In this document: piece by piece, positions 51,692 through 59,660 of the stretch
Numbering within the stretch: position 1 is the stretch's first letter
Layout of the letters: every line of letters starts with the position of its first letter
Assembly: GCA_029260455.1 (NCBI GenBank)
Contig: JAJDDF010000006.1
Location: 124,001 to 188,000, forward strand
DNA length: 64,000 nt
Direction: 5' to 3'
From: Phycisphaerales bacterium
Lineage (GTDB): Bacteria; Planctomycetota; Phycisphaerae; Phycisphaerales; UBA1924
Notes under the pieces: model-generated
The model's input: only the letters and a program-made list of their open reading frames with translations
Database searches by the model: none
Told to the model about the DNA's origin: nothing
Translations under genes and position numbers: made by a program

Positions 51692-53835
51692 CACGCCTTG
51701 CCCTTGCTCTTGACCGCCCCGCGGCTGTCCTGCAGGGCCACCCCGAAGTCGAAATAGCCGCGCCACTTCACGCCCAGCGTGTTGAAGTCCGTCTCGCCGC
51801 TCTCGATCACCGGGCTGCGCTTGCCGCGCAGGTAGGCGATCTCGATCGCGGCCACATCCGCCGGATTCGCAAAGAGCCACCACGCCTCAGCGCTGGAGCC
51901 GGTCAAGCCCTGCGCATTGAGATAGGGGCTCGTGACGACCTCAAACTTGCCTGCGTGCGGGTTGCTGGCCAGTTCCGGCACTGCGGTGAGCTGGTTGACG
52001 CGCGTCTCGGTCATGAGATGCTCGGCCGTGACCTTCAGGCTGGTCGGCACGAGCAATGTCTTGGGCACGAGCAGGATCGGCTTGCCCTCGGAATCGGTCT
52101 GATCAAGGAAGAGCTGCTCGGCGTCAGTCAGTGCATCAATGGAGAGATTCGTCAGTGAACCCGAAATGAAGTTGTTGTTGCCCGCGCCGAAGAAGCTGCC
52201 GGGGTTACTCAGGAGCAACTCGAAGAGGGCTTCCTCGCGCTTGAGCGCACTCATGCGCCCGATCAGGCGCGGAATCTGCAGAAACGCGCCCAGGTCATCG
52301 TTGATGATCATCTGCCGCGTGAGCGTGATCATCTTGCCGTAGGTCTCAACGCGGTTGGTGAAGGATTCTTCACTCATCGTCGCGTGCTTGAGTTCACCAT
52401 CGGGCCCGACCTTCTCAAAGATGCCCACCCCCGTCATGCGGTAGCGGGTGACCTCCTTGAAGTCGGCGACATCCGTTTCTGCGGCGATGCGGCCGGCCAC
52501 ACTCGCCACGGCGTTGAAGGCGCTGAGCATCGTCTTGTTGGCAACATTGGAAAGAATGCCCGTCAGTGAGATGGTCGAGAAGCCGCCGGAGGCCTGAATG
52601 AGTTTCCGGTCCGCTTCGAATGCGGCGCGGATCGTGTCGCTGTCGATGCGCCCCGGGCGCACGCTCCCGCCCGCCGCCCGGATCGTCTCAAAGAGCAAGC
52701 TGTGCAGGCCGGTGCCGCGCAGATCGCGCGATGTGGCCGCCTCGAGCGTGCGCTCGTCATAGGACCGCTCCATCTCGGTTGACGGCACCCCCGCGCTGAT
52801 GCACAGCGCCGCTTCGACCGCTTTGGCGGTGATGGTGTCATTGCCGGTGCGGATGCCGCTGACACTCGGCCGCTCGGCGCGGAGCACTTCGAGTTCTGTT
52901 TTGGCCGCGTCCCAGCCCTCGCCGATCGCTTTGCCTTCAATCGTTGCGTGATGACCCGCGCAGATGCGCCGCACGTCGGTGATCCGCTGCGTCTCTGCGG
53001 CGGCCTCGGTGCGCAACTGCGCGATGAGGTCTTCTGCGCTATTGATCGCACCAGCATCATCGCGAGTCGCCGTGCCTGCATCAGGCGATGGCTGCTGCCC
53101 TGCGTCGTACATCGCCTGCAGGCTGGTCAGGTGCGCATCGCTCAACTCCTGCGCATCGAATCCGTTCTTCGTGAGCCACGCTTCAAATGCCATCGGGTTC
53201 ATCTCCTTGTCTTTGCCCTTCAGCCGCCGGGCTCCAGCTTCCGGCCTCATCCCAGCCGCGATGTGCGCGGTGGTCTCGTCATCAGCGCCCAGTGCCACGA
53301 ATGACACCTCGCCCAGTGTTGATTTGCGGACAACCTGCAACGGGCCTGCGAACTCGCGCCCGTTGACCTGTGTTGACTTGCCCTTGGGGACTGTCTCGAT
53401 GCGCTGCGCCGAAGCGCCGAGTGATGCCTGCCAGGGGAAGCCGGATAGGCTGCTCTCGACGATCTCCTTGGCCACGCGGCCTGCGCCACTGACCACACCA
53501 GTGACGAGGAGACTCGCGCCCTCGATGCGCACTTGGTTCGTGTGCCCGACAATCAATGCCGGGTTGTGGTCCTTGAGAATGGGCCTGCTTCTGGCGCTGA
53601 CCGTCATGCCCGCCAGATCAACCACCACCGGGTGCGGCCAGCCCGCCAGCGCCATCGGCCCACCCGTGTAGGCCACCATGTCGAAGCGCCGCAGCAGCGA
53701 AGATTCGCCATCGGCAGCGCTGTCGTCCTTGGCGGCCACGAGTGCACCCACCGGCGCGACAAGATGGAGCATCGATTGGGGCTTGCTCGTTGCTGCAGCG
53801 CGGATCGCGCGACGCCGCTTACTTTTCGTCGCCAT
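51691..53835 (-). CDS. Prohead protease fused to Mu gpT-like major capsid protein
   Basis: A 714-residue protein from ATG 53835 (MATKSKRRRAIRAAATSKPQ). Residues of about 45-220 fit a prohead protease (VAYTGGPMALAGWPHPVVVD, ILKDHNPALIVGHTNQVRIE, VSSLSG-type FPWQASLGASAQRIET and STLGEVSFVALGADDET). The rest is a capsid subunit of the Mu gpT/HK97 type, ending IAYLRGKRSPVIESGETDFN and GVKWRGYFDFGVALQDSRGA. Fused protease and capsid genes occur in some phages, the protease releasing itself during maturation. The start overlaps the portal stop by 17 bases. Confidence 0.85.
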   Translation of the reverse strand: MATKSKRRRAIRAAATSKPQSMLHLVAPVGALVAAKDDSAADGESSLLRRFDMVAYTGGPMALAGWPHPVVVDLAGMTVSARSRPILKDHNPALIVGHTNQVRIEGASLLVTGVVSGAGRVAKEIVESSLSGFPWQASLGASAQRIETVPKGKSTQVNGREFAGPLQVVRKSTLGEVSFVALGADDETTAHIAAGMRPEAGARRLKGKDKEMNPMAFEAWLTKNGFDAQELSDAHLTSLQAMYDAGQQPSPDAGTATRDDAGAINSAEDLIAQLRTEAAAETQRITDVRRICAGHHATIEGKAIGEGWDAAKTELEVLRAERPSVSGIRTGNDTITAKAVEAALCISAGVPSTEMERSYDERTLEAATSRDLRGTGLHSLLFETIRAAGGSVRPGRIDSDTIRAAFEADRKLIQASGGFSTISLTGILSNVANKTMLSAFNAVASVAGRIAAETDVADFKEVTRYRMTGVGIFEKVGPDGELKHATMSEESFTNRVETYGKMITLTRQMIINDDLGAFLQIPRLIGRMSALKREEALFELLLSNPGSFFGAGNNNFISGSLTNLSIDALTDAEQLFLDQTDSEGKPILLVPKTLLVPTSLKVTAEHLMTETRVNQLTAVPELASNPHAGKFEVVTSPYLNAQGLTGSSAEAWWLFANPADVAAIEIAYLRGKRSPVIESGETDFNTLGVKWRGYFDFGVALQDSRGAVKSKGKA

Positions 53836-55282
53836 CGTCAGCCTCCTTGCCAATTGGAATGGCCTCTTCAATCGTCAAGCCGAGTTCCGCCATGAGCGCG
53901 GCTTCCTTGGCCCGCTGGCGCAGTTCGCTTTCCCAGTCGCGCCCTTGCCGGGCGTACTCACTGGCCAAGGTGGTCGTGTGACTCGCCAGGCGTGTCGCCT
54001 GCGCATTTGCTTCCTTGACCGGATCGACATGCTCGTGCCCATCCCAGAACCACTGGTGCAGCGGCACGTCATCGCTGGCAATCAAAGTGCGCACATGCAG
54101 GGGCAGCAGACCGCTGACCAGCACCGCTTCACGCAGGAAGGCGGTCAGAATGCGATCGAGCACGACACGGGCGAGGTGTTCCTGCTCAACCCGGATCGCC
54201 TTGAAGTAGACCTGGTGGTCGAGTCGGCCCGAGGCGAAGTTGTAGCCCGAGGAGTTGCCCGCCGCGACATTGAAGGGCATGTTCAAGCAACGCGCGATCT
54301 CATTGAGCAGTTCGCGCTTGAACTCTGCGTAGGTCGTACTTGGCTGCTCGGCCTTGACCTGCTCCATGCGCCAGCCGCTCGGCATGGTGAGCAGCGCCCG
54401 GGCTTCGAGTTCGATGGCGTCCATCGGTTCGACCGGGTCCGCCTCACCCGATGCGGGCGCATCGGTGTAAAGCACCCCGGCGAAGTCCGCGGCGGTCTCC
54501 GCAGCCCCGAGCACCGCAAGTGTGTACCTGCGCAGTTGCGCAAAGAGCGGCAGCGCGGGTGTGATATCGGGCACACCGCGGCTTTGCCCGGGCCGATCTG
54601 TGCGGAAGTAATGGATGACCGATGCCGCCGGCGCTCGATCAATGTCCAGTCCGAGCAGGCCCGAGCGTGTATCGCCGGGGTGGTGTTTGAGGATGTGGTA
54701 TTCGGTGGGGTTGCCAAAGCGATCAAAGACGATCCCATCGATCGCGTGGTCATTGAGCACCGACAAATCAGGCGTCGTCACCTGATCCGCTTCGACAAGA
54801 CGCACGTCGAGGGTGACCTGCGAATCGAGGTTGGGGTTGCTTGCCAGGACCGCAAAGGACTCGCCATCTTCAGCGCGGGCCATGCGCATGGTGCGCAATG
54901 TCTCGGGCAGACCCACCGCAGTGGCCCAGCGCGCAAAGACCCGCTCGATGACGGCGTTGGCCTCGGGGTCATCGCTGAGCATCTGCAAGCGCGGCCCGGT
55001 GCCGACCGTGTCGTTGGCGAGCGTCAGCACAATGCCGCGCGCATAGGAGTTGTTGGCGACCTCGTAGCGCGCCCGGTTGCGCAGCAGCCGCCGCACTTCC
55101 GGTGAGGCTGCTGCATCAGCGCTGAGTCCATCGGCCGCTGACCAGTGGCGGCGGTTGCCCTCGTTGGTGACCGCTGAATCAAAGCGGGCGCGGACCATCG
55201 GCACGGCCCGACGGATCAGCCCGCCTTTGACGGCGGTTGTGCGCTTTGGTGCAGTCGGTCGTGATCGACTTCGAAGCAGCAT
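53819..55282 (-). CDS. Phage portal protein, lambda gpB family
   Basis: A 487-residue portal that forms the dodecameric ring through which DNA enters the head. RNRARYEVANNSYARGIVLT, NDTVGTGPRLQMLSDDP, TEYHILKHHPG and RGVPDITPALPLFAQLRRYT, together with EFKRELLNEIARCLNMPFNV and GYNFASGRLDHQVYFKAIRV, define the lambda-type portal family. It stands between the small head gene and the protease-capsid fusion. Confidence 0.9.
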   Translation of the reverse strand: MLLRSRSRPTAPKRTTAVKGGLIRRAVPMVRARFDSAVTNEGNRRHWSAADGLSADAAASPEVRRLLRNRARYEVANNSYARGIVLTLANDTVGTGPRLQMLSDDPEANAVIERVFARWATAVGLPETLRTMRMARAEDGESFAVLASNPNLDSQVTLDVRLVEADQVTTPDLSVLNDHAIDGIVFDRFGNPTEYHILKHHPGDTRSGLLGLDIDRAPAASVIHYFRTDRPGQSRGVPDITPALPLFAQLRRYTLAVLGAAETAADFAGVLYTDAPASGEADPVEPMDAIELEARALLTMPSGWRMEQVKAEQPSTTYAEFKRELLNEIARCLNMPFNVAAGNSSGYNFASGRLDHQVYFKAIRVEQEHLARVVLDRILTAFLREAVLVSGLLPLHVRTLIASDDVPLHQWFWDGHEHVDPVKEANAQATRLASHTTTLASEYARQGRDWESELRQRAKEAALMAELGLTIEEAIPIGKEADDGDEK

Positions 55283-55486
55283 CTATCCGCCCCCCGCGCC
55301 GGGCGGGATCAGCCGCGTGATTCGAAGGCCGCGATCAGGGCGCTTCGCCGCTTCCTTGGACGCCAGATAGCGATCCGCATCGATCTGATCCTTGAGCGAA
55401 TGCTGCTCGACCGATCCCGAATCACCTTGAGCGCGCTTCGGCCCCGCCGCGTTGTCGGTGATCTGTTGCGAGAGGTCGGTGGCCAT
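55283..55486 (-). CDS. Small head-tail joining-like phage protein
   Basis: About 67 residues from ATG 55486 (MATDLSQQITDNAAGPKRAQ), with GAGGA ten bases upstream. DQIDADRYLASKEAAKRPDR resembles the IAADRYLAAKAAAK helix common in gpW-like small proteins between terminase and portal. The longer frame to 55570 reads through a hairpin and was not used. Confidence 0.6.
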   Translation of the reverse strand: MATDLSQQITDNAAGPKRAQGDSGSVEQHSLKDQIDADRYLASKEAAKRPDRGLRITRLIPPGAGGG

Positions 55487-55532
55487 GAGCAATGCGTCCT
55501 CGAAAGGCCAGTCACTCCTGAAGGCGAAGGCC

Positions 55533-55578
55533 AAAAAACAAGAACGCCGCGCAGGGATGCGGCCCCGCACGGCGCTTC
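55533..55578 (-). terminator. Hairpin plus T-run, minus-strand terminator
   Basis: On the minus strand a GC-rich stem with two mismatches (pairing of 55545-55556 with 55563-55574, loop 55557-55562) is followed by TTCTTGTTTTTT. This fits an intrinsic terminator lying between the zinc-ribbon gene and the portal genes, inside an otherwise co-directional late operon. Confidence 0.6.
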
Positions 55579-55716
55579 GTTCATCGGCGCATCAATCGCA
55601 ACGGGGATCAGCCGCGTGCGATCGTTCGCCTCCGGGAGTGCCCGGTGAAGTTGTCTATTGGAGATATACGCTGCTGCGAAGGACGTGTGAGGTCCAGAAC
55701 CCGATCACGGCGCATT

Positions 55717-55736
55717 TCATTCGATATATCGAATGA
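55717..55736. promoter_or_regulatory. 20-base perfect palindrome
   Basis: TCATTCGATATATCGAATGA is perfectly self-complementary and AT-rich within GC-rich phage DNA. It lies seven bases after the stop of the zinc-ribbon gene, in the only sizeable gap of the late operon. A repressor or activator operator is likely; no second copy was noticed. Confidence 0.6.
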
Positions 55737-55743
55737 TCTTGCA

Positions 55744-55929
55744 TCACCCGCCCGTCTCGCGGGTCGTGATGCGCTTGCCGCAATTCCTGCACTCGCGCCG
55801 TCGCATCAGTGCGCCAGGCAGGCGCTTGAGGTAGATCACACGGAAGTGTCTACACCCACAGGCCCGGCACACCAGCCCGGTGGCCTCAGTTTCACGCGCG
55901 GCCCCGCCTTGCTTGATGGGCCGCATCAT
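55744..55929 (-). CDS. Small zinc-ribbon phage protein
   Basis: About 61 residues from ATG 55929 or 55926. VCRACGCRHFRVIYLKRLPG and RRRECRNCGKRITTRE give a CxxC..CxxC ribbon like that of NrdR or Ogr-type regulators. Its start overlaps the terminase stop. It may act as a late-gene regulator, given the palindrome directly downstream (inference). Confidence 0.65.
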   Translation of the reverse strand: MMRPIKQGGAARETEATGLVCRACGCRHFRVIYLKRLPGALMRRRECRNCGKRITTRETGG

Positions 55930-58220
55930 CGCTTGCTCCTCTGCACATCCGACAACTTGACCCGCCGCCGTGCAGTTGGCTTCATATCCGTCCCAAAGAG
56001 CACCGCCCCCTGCATCGAAGCGGCGAGCGCGCACCCGACCAGGCAGTCCAGCCAGTGGTTGTCGATGGCGCTGGCGCGCAGTTTCCACTCATCGACAGTC
56101 CGGCCGCGACCCTCCGTGCGCACCCGGTGCTCCGCCGTCAGGTGTTCCGCGAGCAACCGGTGCCGCTCTGGTTTGCCGCCAAAGAGTGACAATGAGCCCG
56201 GGTCACCCATCGGCGTCGCCAACCGCGCCTGCACGAAGCTCTTCCAGTAATTCGTATCAAAGAGTGCGTGCCGCACCGCGCGCTTGCCCGCATTGGTCGG
56301 GATGCGCCAGTTGAGCCCGAGGCGGTCGCCGCGCTTGCGCTTGTAGTCACTGAAGGGGATGCTCGAAGCGCCGACATAGCGCCCGTGACTGGGCAGCAAT
56401 GTGCCCGCATGCTTCGACTGACGGCAGAACTCATACACCACATCAGTCGTGTGTCCCCAGTTCGCATCGATCAGGCAGCGGTCGATGCGCATTGTTCCTG
56501 GGTTTGGCCCCCCCCCATCGCGGGTCCACTCGCGCCCGAGTGTCCGTTCGCACAGGCGATCGAGCCCTGCATAGATCGCGCCCTCGAGTCCCGCGTGCGG
56601 CGCTGCCAGTTGCAACGTGCGCTTCACATCGCGGAGGGTGTAATAGGGCATCTTCTGGTCGGGCTCAGCGCCATAATCGATGATCGAGCCGGTGAAATCC
56701 TCTTCCCACGCGGCGATGAGCCAGAAGAGGCACTTGCCCTGCACATCGATGAACATCGTCAGTGCGGTGGCGCTTGCGGGCACAAGCGACTTCGCGTGGT
56801 TGTTGATCTTGGCGCAGATCGCATCAGCATCGAGCAGTTCATCATCGATGCCTGTGTCTTCGGGCAGGGGCTCATTCTGATATTCAGCGAAGAATGCCGC
56901 CTCATTCTGAAACTTCAGGTTCATCGCGTGCTGGAGTGCACTCAGTTCATCGTGATTGAATCGCGAGGCCCAGGCGACAATCGCCCCCTCATCCATCTCC
57001 GCGCGGTGCTCACGGTAGAAGGCGGTCGCATCGGCAAGGCCGCGCTCGGCCCGCAGGCCCTCGGCCCGGAGCTGCGCATAGCGCGACCAGAGGGCATCAT
57101 TGGTCGGGAACTCGTACACCATTCTCGTCCGCTCACCCTGCCAGGCGGGGTGCTTCTCGCGGTCAAGCAATCGGTCAGCCAGGTCATCGGGGCGAACAAC
57201 CGTCACGGTCATCAAGCCCGCGATCTTGCTGCCTGGCCCCGCAAGACCAAGGATCGCACCGGCGAGGATGCGCTCGCGGTTGGCGCACTGGCTCGGCGAA
57301 CGCGCCGATTCATCCGTCTGCGGATCATCAATGAGCACGAGCGATGGGCGCACCGACGAACCATCGGGACGCTTGTGCTTCATGCCGCGAATGCGCCCGG
57401 TGATGCCCGCGACACGGATGACTGAACCGGATGCGGCGCTGCCCTCGATGCTCGGCAGCACAATCTCCCTTGCCGTCCAGCCGATGTGGGTCTGCCTGCC
57501 CATGTGCAACTGCCCGGCGGCGCGCTGGTGGATGCCCTCAAGGGCCCGGATCGGCGCGCAGATCTCCGGGAAGTCGCCGAGCAGGTCATCGCTATTTTCG
57601 AGTTCCGCCTTGATCGCATCAAGCATCTGCTCGGCGTGCGGTTCGTCGGCGCCGATGAGCGTCACGAACTCGCGATGGCCGTAGACAAGCGCCCAGAGAC
57701 AGGCCGTCTCGCAGAGTGAGGTCTTGCCCGAGCCGCGCGGCATCGCCATCGCAAAGAGCCCGCCCTCGAGCACAGCCCGCTCGATCTTGGCGATGACCTT
57801 CAAGTGATCTTCCGACCAGTCCATGTGGAAGGTCAAGGGGAAGTAGCGCTCGCAGAAGGCGCGAAAGTCACGCGCGCAGGCGGTGCGGCGCTCGGGATCA
57901 ATGATCTCGGGCAGGTCGCCAATGTCGCGGCCCGACAGTGAGAGCGACCGCGCTTCGCGGGCCTTGCGATCGCGGTAGGCCTCGTAGGACCCCTCGGGTT
58001 GGTCCGCAGCTTGTTCGATCTCGTCGTGGCGCGTCACCGCAAGCCAGGCGGTGTAGCGGAAGAGATCAACCTTGTTTGCATCACCCTCGGCGGCAACCCG
58101 GAATCCCGCCCGCGTGCGATGGCGGTAGAGCTGGCGCTCACTGATCACCTCGCCCAATGGCGTGGAGTTCAGCAGGCGGCAGAGTTCGCCCGGTCGCAGT
58201 TGGCGCGGGTCAATCGCCAC
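55926..58220 (-). CDS. Phage terminase large subunit, GpA-like
   Basis: A 764-residue packaging motor. GTG 58220, five bases after GGAGG, is the best start; the frame opens at 58328. The ATPase shows Walker A AMPRGSGKTSLCETACLWAL and Walker B RPSLVLIDDPQTDES, and the nuclease half has TMFIDVQGKCLFWLIAAWEE and RIDRCLIDANWGHTTDVVYE, which bears metal-binding acids. This pattern fits lambda-like GpA terminases. Its start overlaps the preceding small gene by 11 bases. Confidence 0.9.
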   Translation of the reverse strand: MAIDPRQLRPGELCRLLNSTPLGEVISERQLYRHRTRAGFRVAAEGDANKVDLFRYTAWLAVTRHDEIEQAADQPEGSYEAYRDRKAREARSLSLSGRDIGDLPEIIDPERRTACARDFRAFCERYFPLTFHMDWSEDHLKVIAKIERAVLEGGLFAMAMPRGSGKTSLCETACLWALVYGHREFVTLIGADEPHAEQMLDAIKAELENSDDLLGDFPEICAPIRALEGIHQRAAGQLHMGRQTHIGWTAREIVLPSIEGSAASGSVIRVAGITGRIRGMKHKRPDGSSVRPSLVLIDDPQTDESARSPSQCANRERILAGAILGLAGPGSKIAGLMTVTVVRPDDLADRLLDREKHPAWQGERTRMVYEFPTNDALWSRYAQLRAEGLRAERGLADATAFYREHRAEMDEGAIVAWASRFNHDELSALQHAMNLKFQNEAAFFAEYQNEPLPEDTGIDDELLDADAICAKINNHAKSLVPASATALTMFIDVQGKCLFWLIAAWEEDFTGSIIDYGAEPDQKMPYYTLRDVKRTLQLAAPHAGLEGAIYAGLDRLCERTLGREWTRDGGGPNPGTMRIDRCLIDANWGHTTDVVYEFCRQSKHAGTLLPSHGRYVGASSIPFSDYKRKRGDRLGLNWRIPTNAGKRAVRHALFDTNYWKSFVQARLATPMGDPGSLSLFGGKPERHRLLAEHLTAEHRVRTEGRGRTVDEWKLRASAIDNHWLDCLVGCALAASMQGAVLFGTDMKPTARRRVKLSDVQRSKR

Positions 58221-58446
58221 GCGTGCCTCCGCCCCCGCTGCCGCTGCCCATCTCACGCACCAGCCAGGCGGCGTAGTGCACGAGGTTGAGTGAGCCGTCG
58301 GCGTTGGTCGGCGCGCCCGCCTCGACATCGGCGCGCAGCATCGCCCCGGTCACGGGTGTTCCGCCGAAGCGCGTCAGCACTCGCGCTGCATCGGCAATCG
58401 ACAGCGCCGCCGGATTCAGCGCTGCATTTGGCGCGTGTTCGGCCAT
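58210..58446 (-). CDS. Small terminase-module protein
   Basis: A 78-residue protein (MAEHAPNAALNPAALSIADA). RVLTRFGGTPVTGAMLRADV and GSLNLVHYAAWLVREMGSG resemble small DNA-recognition or excisionase-like proteins next to terminases, possibly the terminase small subunit. It is the first gene of the late operon. Confidence 0.55.
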   Translation of the reverse strand: MAEHAPNAALNPAALSIADAARVLTRFGGTPVTGAMLRADVEAGAPTNADGSLNLVHYAAWLVREMGSGSGGGGTRGD

Positions 58447-58587
58447 TTACGCCGCCCTTGGCATGAAGTTGCCCACATCCCGCCCACTTCGGCGGAATTG
58501 TGCGGATTCGCCTTGATGTCTTGGCCGGTTCTTGCCCTTGTGTGTGCAGCGCCGCGGAACACGCCGCGGCGACAAGGAGACCCAAAC
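58447..58587. promoter_or_regulatory. Divergent regulatory region with GCCGCGG inverted repeat
   Basis: This gap separates the leftward late operon from the rightward small genes. GCCGCGG and CCGCGGC (58551-58570) are inverted around six bases, just before the AAGGAG of the rightward gene; this could be an operator or a leader hairpin. Confidence 0.5.
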
Positions 58588-58863
58588 ATGTTCATCAAAC
58601 AAATCACCATCGAGGGCATCGAAGGCGATGTCGAGATTCGTCGGATTGACGGCGGCGCGCTGGTCAGCACAGGCAACCGCGTGCTCTGTGAGATGCGCGC
58701 GAACGACGGCCGCGAGAAGCGCTACGCGATGGCGTGCGAGGTCGCCAAGGCAATCTGCGGCGTCACCAAGGCCTCGCGGTTTGGACCCGCGGGCCGGCCC
58801 AACGCCACCAACTCGATGATCCACGATGTGCTCAACGAGATCGAGCGCATCGCGGGTTGCTGA
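58588..58863 (+). CDS. Small phage protein, unknown, rightward block
   Basis: A 91-residue protein (MFIKQITIEGIEGDVEIRRI) with AAGGAG eight bases upstream. An N-terminal beta part is followed by a helical C-terminus with NSMIHDVLNEIERIAGC. It is read opposite to the late operon. Function not recognised. Confidence 0.6.
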   Translation: MFIKQITIEGIEGDVEIRRIDGGALVSTGNRVLCEMRANDGREKRYAMACEVAKAICGVTKASRFGPAGRPNATNSMIHDVLNEIERIAGC

Positions 58864-58870
58864 ACCACCT

Positions 58871-58893
58871 GACACCCGCACGTTGCGGGTGTC
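58871..58893 (+). terminator. Perfect hairpin between two rightward phage genes
   Basis: GACACCCGCA and TGCGGGTGTC form a ten-base stem with a three-base loop. It is followed by TTCAT rather than a long T-run, so termination would be weak; it may be an attenuator or mRNA-stabilising element. Confidence 0.5.
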
Positions 58894-58926
58894 TTCATGT
58901 GAACGCCATTGCAAAGGAGCATCAAT

Positions 58927-59310
58927 ATGGCAACGAAGACGACCAAGAAGACCGCGAAGAAGACTGCAAAGAAGACGACCGCGCGCACGAAGGCCGCGCC
59001 GAAGAAGGCGACCAGCGCTGCGAAGCCGCACGCGGCCAAGTCGGTGACGCAGGCCAAGCCCGCCAAGCCCAAGCGCATCAGCCTGCTCGACGCGGCCGCG
59101 ACCGTGCTCGAGAGCGCGAAGCAGCCCATGACCGCCAAGGCGATCGTGGAGGCCGTTACTGCCAAGAAACTGTGGAAGCCGGGAGCGGGCAAGACACCCC
59201 ACGCGACGCTCTACGCCGCCATGACGCGCGAGATATCGAAGAAGGGCATGGCCGCGCGATTCAGCAAGGTTGAGCGCGGGCTGTTCACCGCGAACAAGCA
59301 GGGAGCGTGA
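58927..59310 (+). CDS. Histone H1-like tail fused to HARE-HTH domain
   Basis: A 127-residue protein with AAGGAG eight bases before the ATG. Residues 2-50 are a lysine/alanine-rich tail ([20 protein letters not shown]), as in bacterial Hc1/Hc2-type histone-like proteins. The rest is a HARE-HTH winged helix ([66 protein letters not shown]). HARE-HTH domains are proposed to read DNA modification or to link to restriction and chromatin proteins. A DNA-binding role is near certain; the target is unknown. Confidence 0.85.
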   Translation: MATKTTKKTAKKTAKKTTARTKAAPKKATSAAKPHAAKSVTQAKPAKPKRISLLDAAATVLESAKQPMTAKAIVEAVTAKKLWKPGAGKTPHATLYAAMTREISKKGMAARFSKVERGLFTANKQGA

Positions 59311-59313
59311 GCC

Positions 59314-59655
59314 GTGCGCGATGAGACCTTCATCATCGAAGAGGGCGGCGTCCTGTTCCGGCGCGTGACCCCCCGTCGCGGGGTGCCCTACGAGCACACC
59401 TGCACCGAGCAGGTCTACAAGGATGTTGCATTTGCCATCGAGCAGCTCGGTGCGGCGACCTTCACCGGGGAGATGATCCGCGCGCAGCTCGACGCGCCGC
59501 ACACCCAGGTCTTCACCGCTCTGGCCTTCCTCAAGGAGCGCAGCTGCATCGTCCCTGCCCGTGAGAAACGCCACCGCGCTGCGAGCGACTTCGTGTACGA
59601 AGATGCGCTCATCGAGTGGCATGCCCTGCGCGAGGGCGCGCCCGGTAGCCACTGA
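59314..59655 (+). CDS. Small phage protein, unknown
   Basis: A 113-residue protein from a GTG start eight bases after GGGAG. DETFIIEEGGVLFRRVTPRR is followed by a helical part (QVYKDVAFAIEQLGAATFTG, TQVFTALAFLKERSCIV) resembling a winged helix. It follows the HARE-HTH gene by three bases and converges on the methyltransferase gene. Confidence 0.55.
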   Translation: MRDETFIIEEGGVLFRRVTPRRGVPYEHTCTEQVYKDVAFAIEQLGAATFTGEMIRAQLDAPHTQVFTALAFLKERSCIVPAREKRHRAASDFVYEDALIEWHALREGAPGSH

Positions 59656-59660
59656 GCGCA

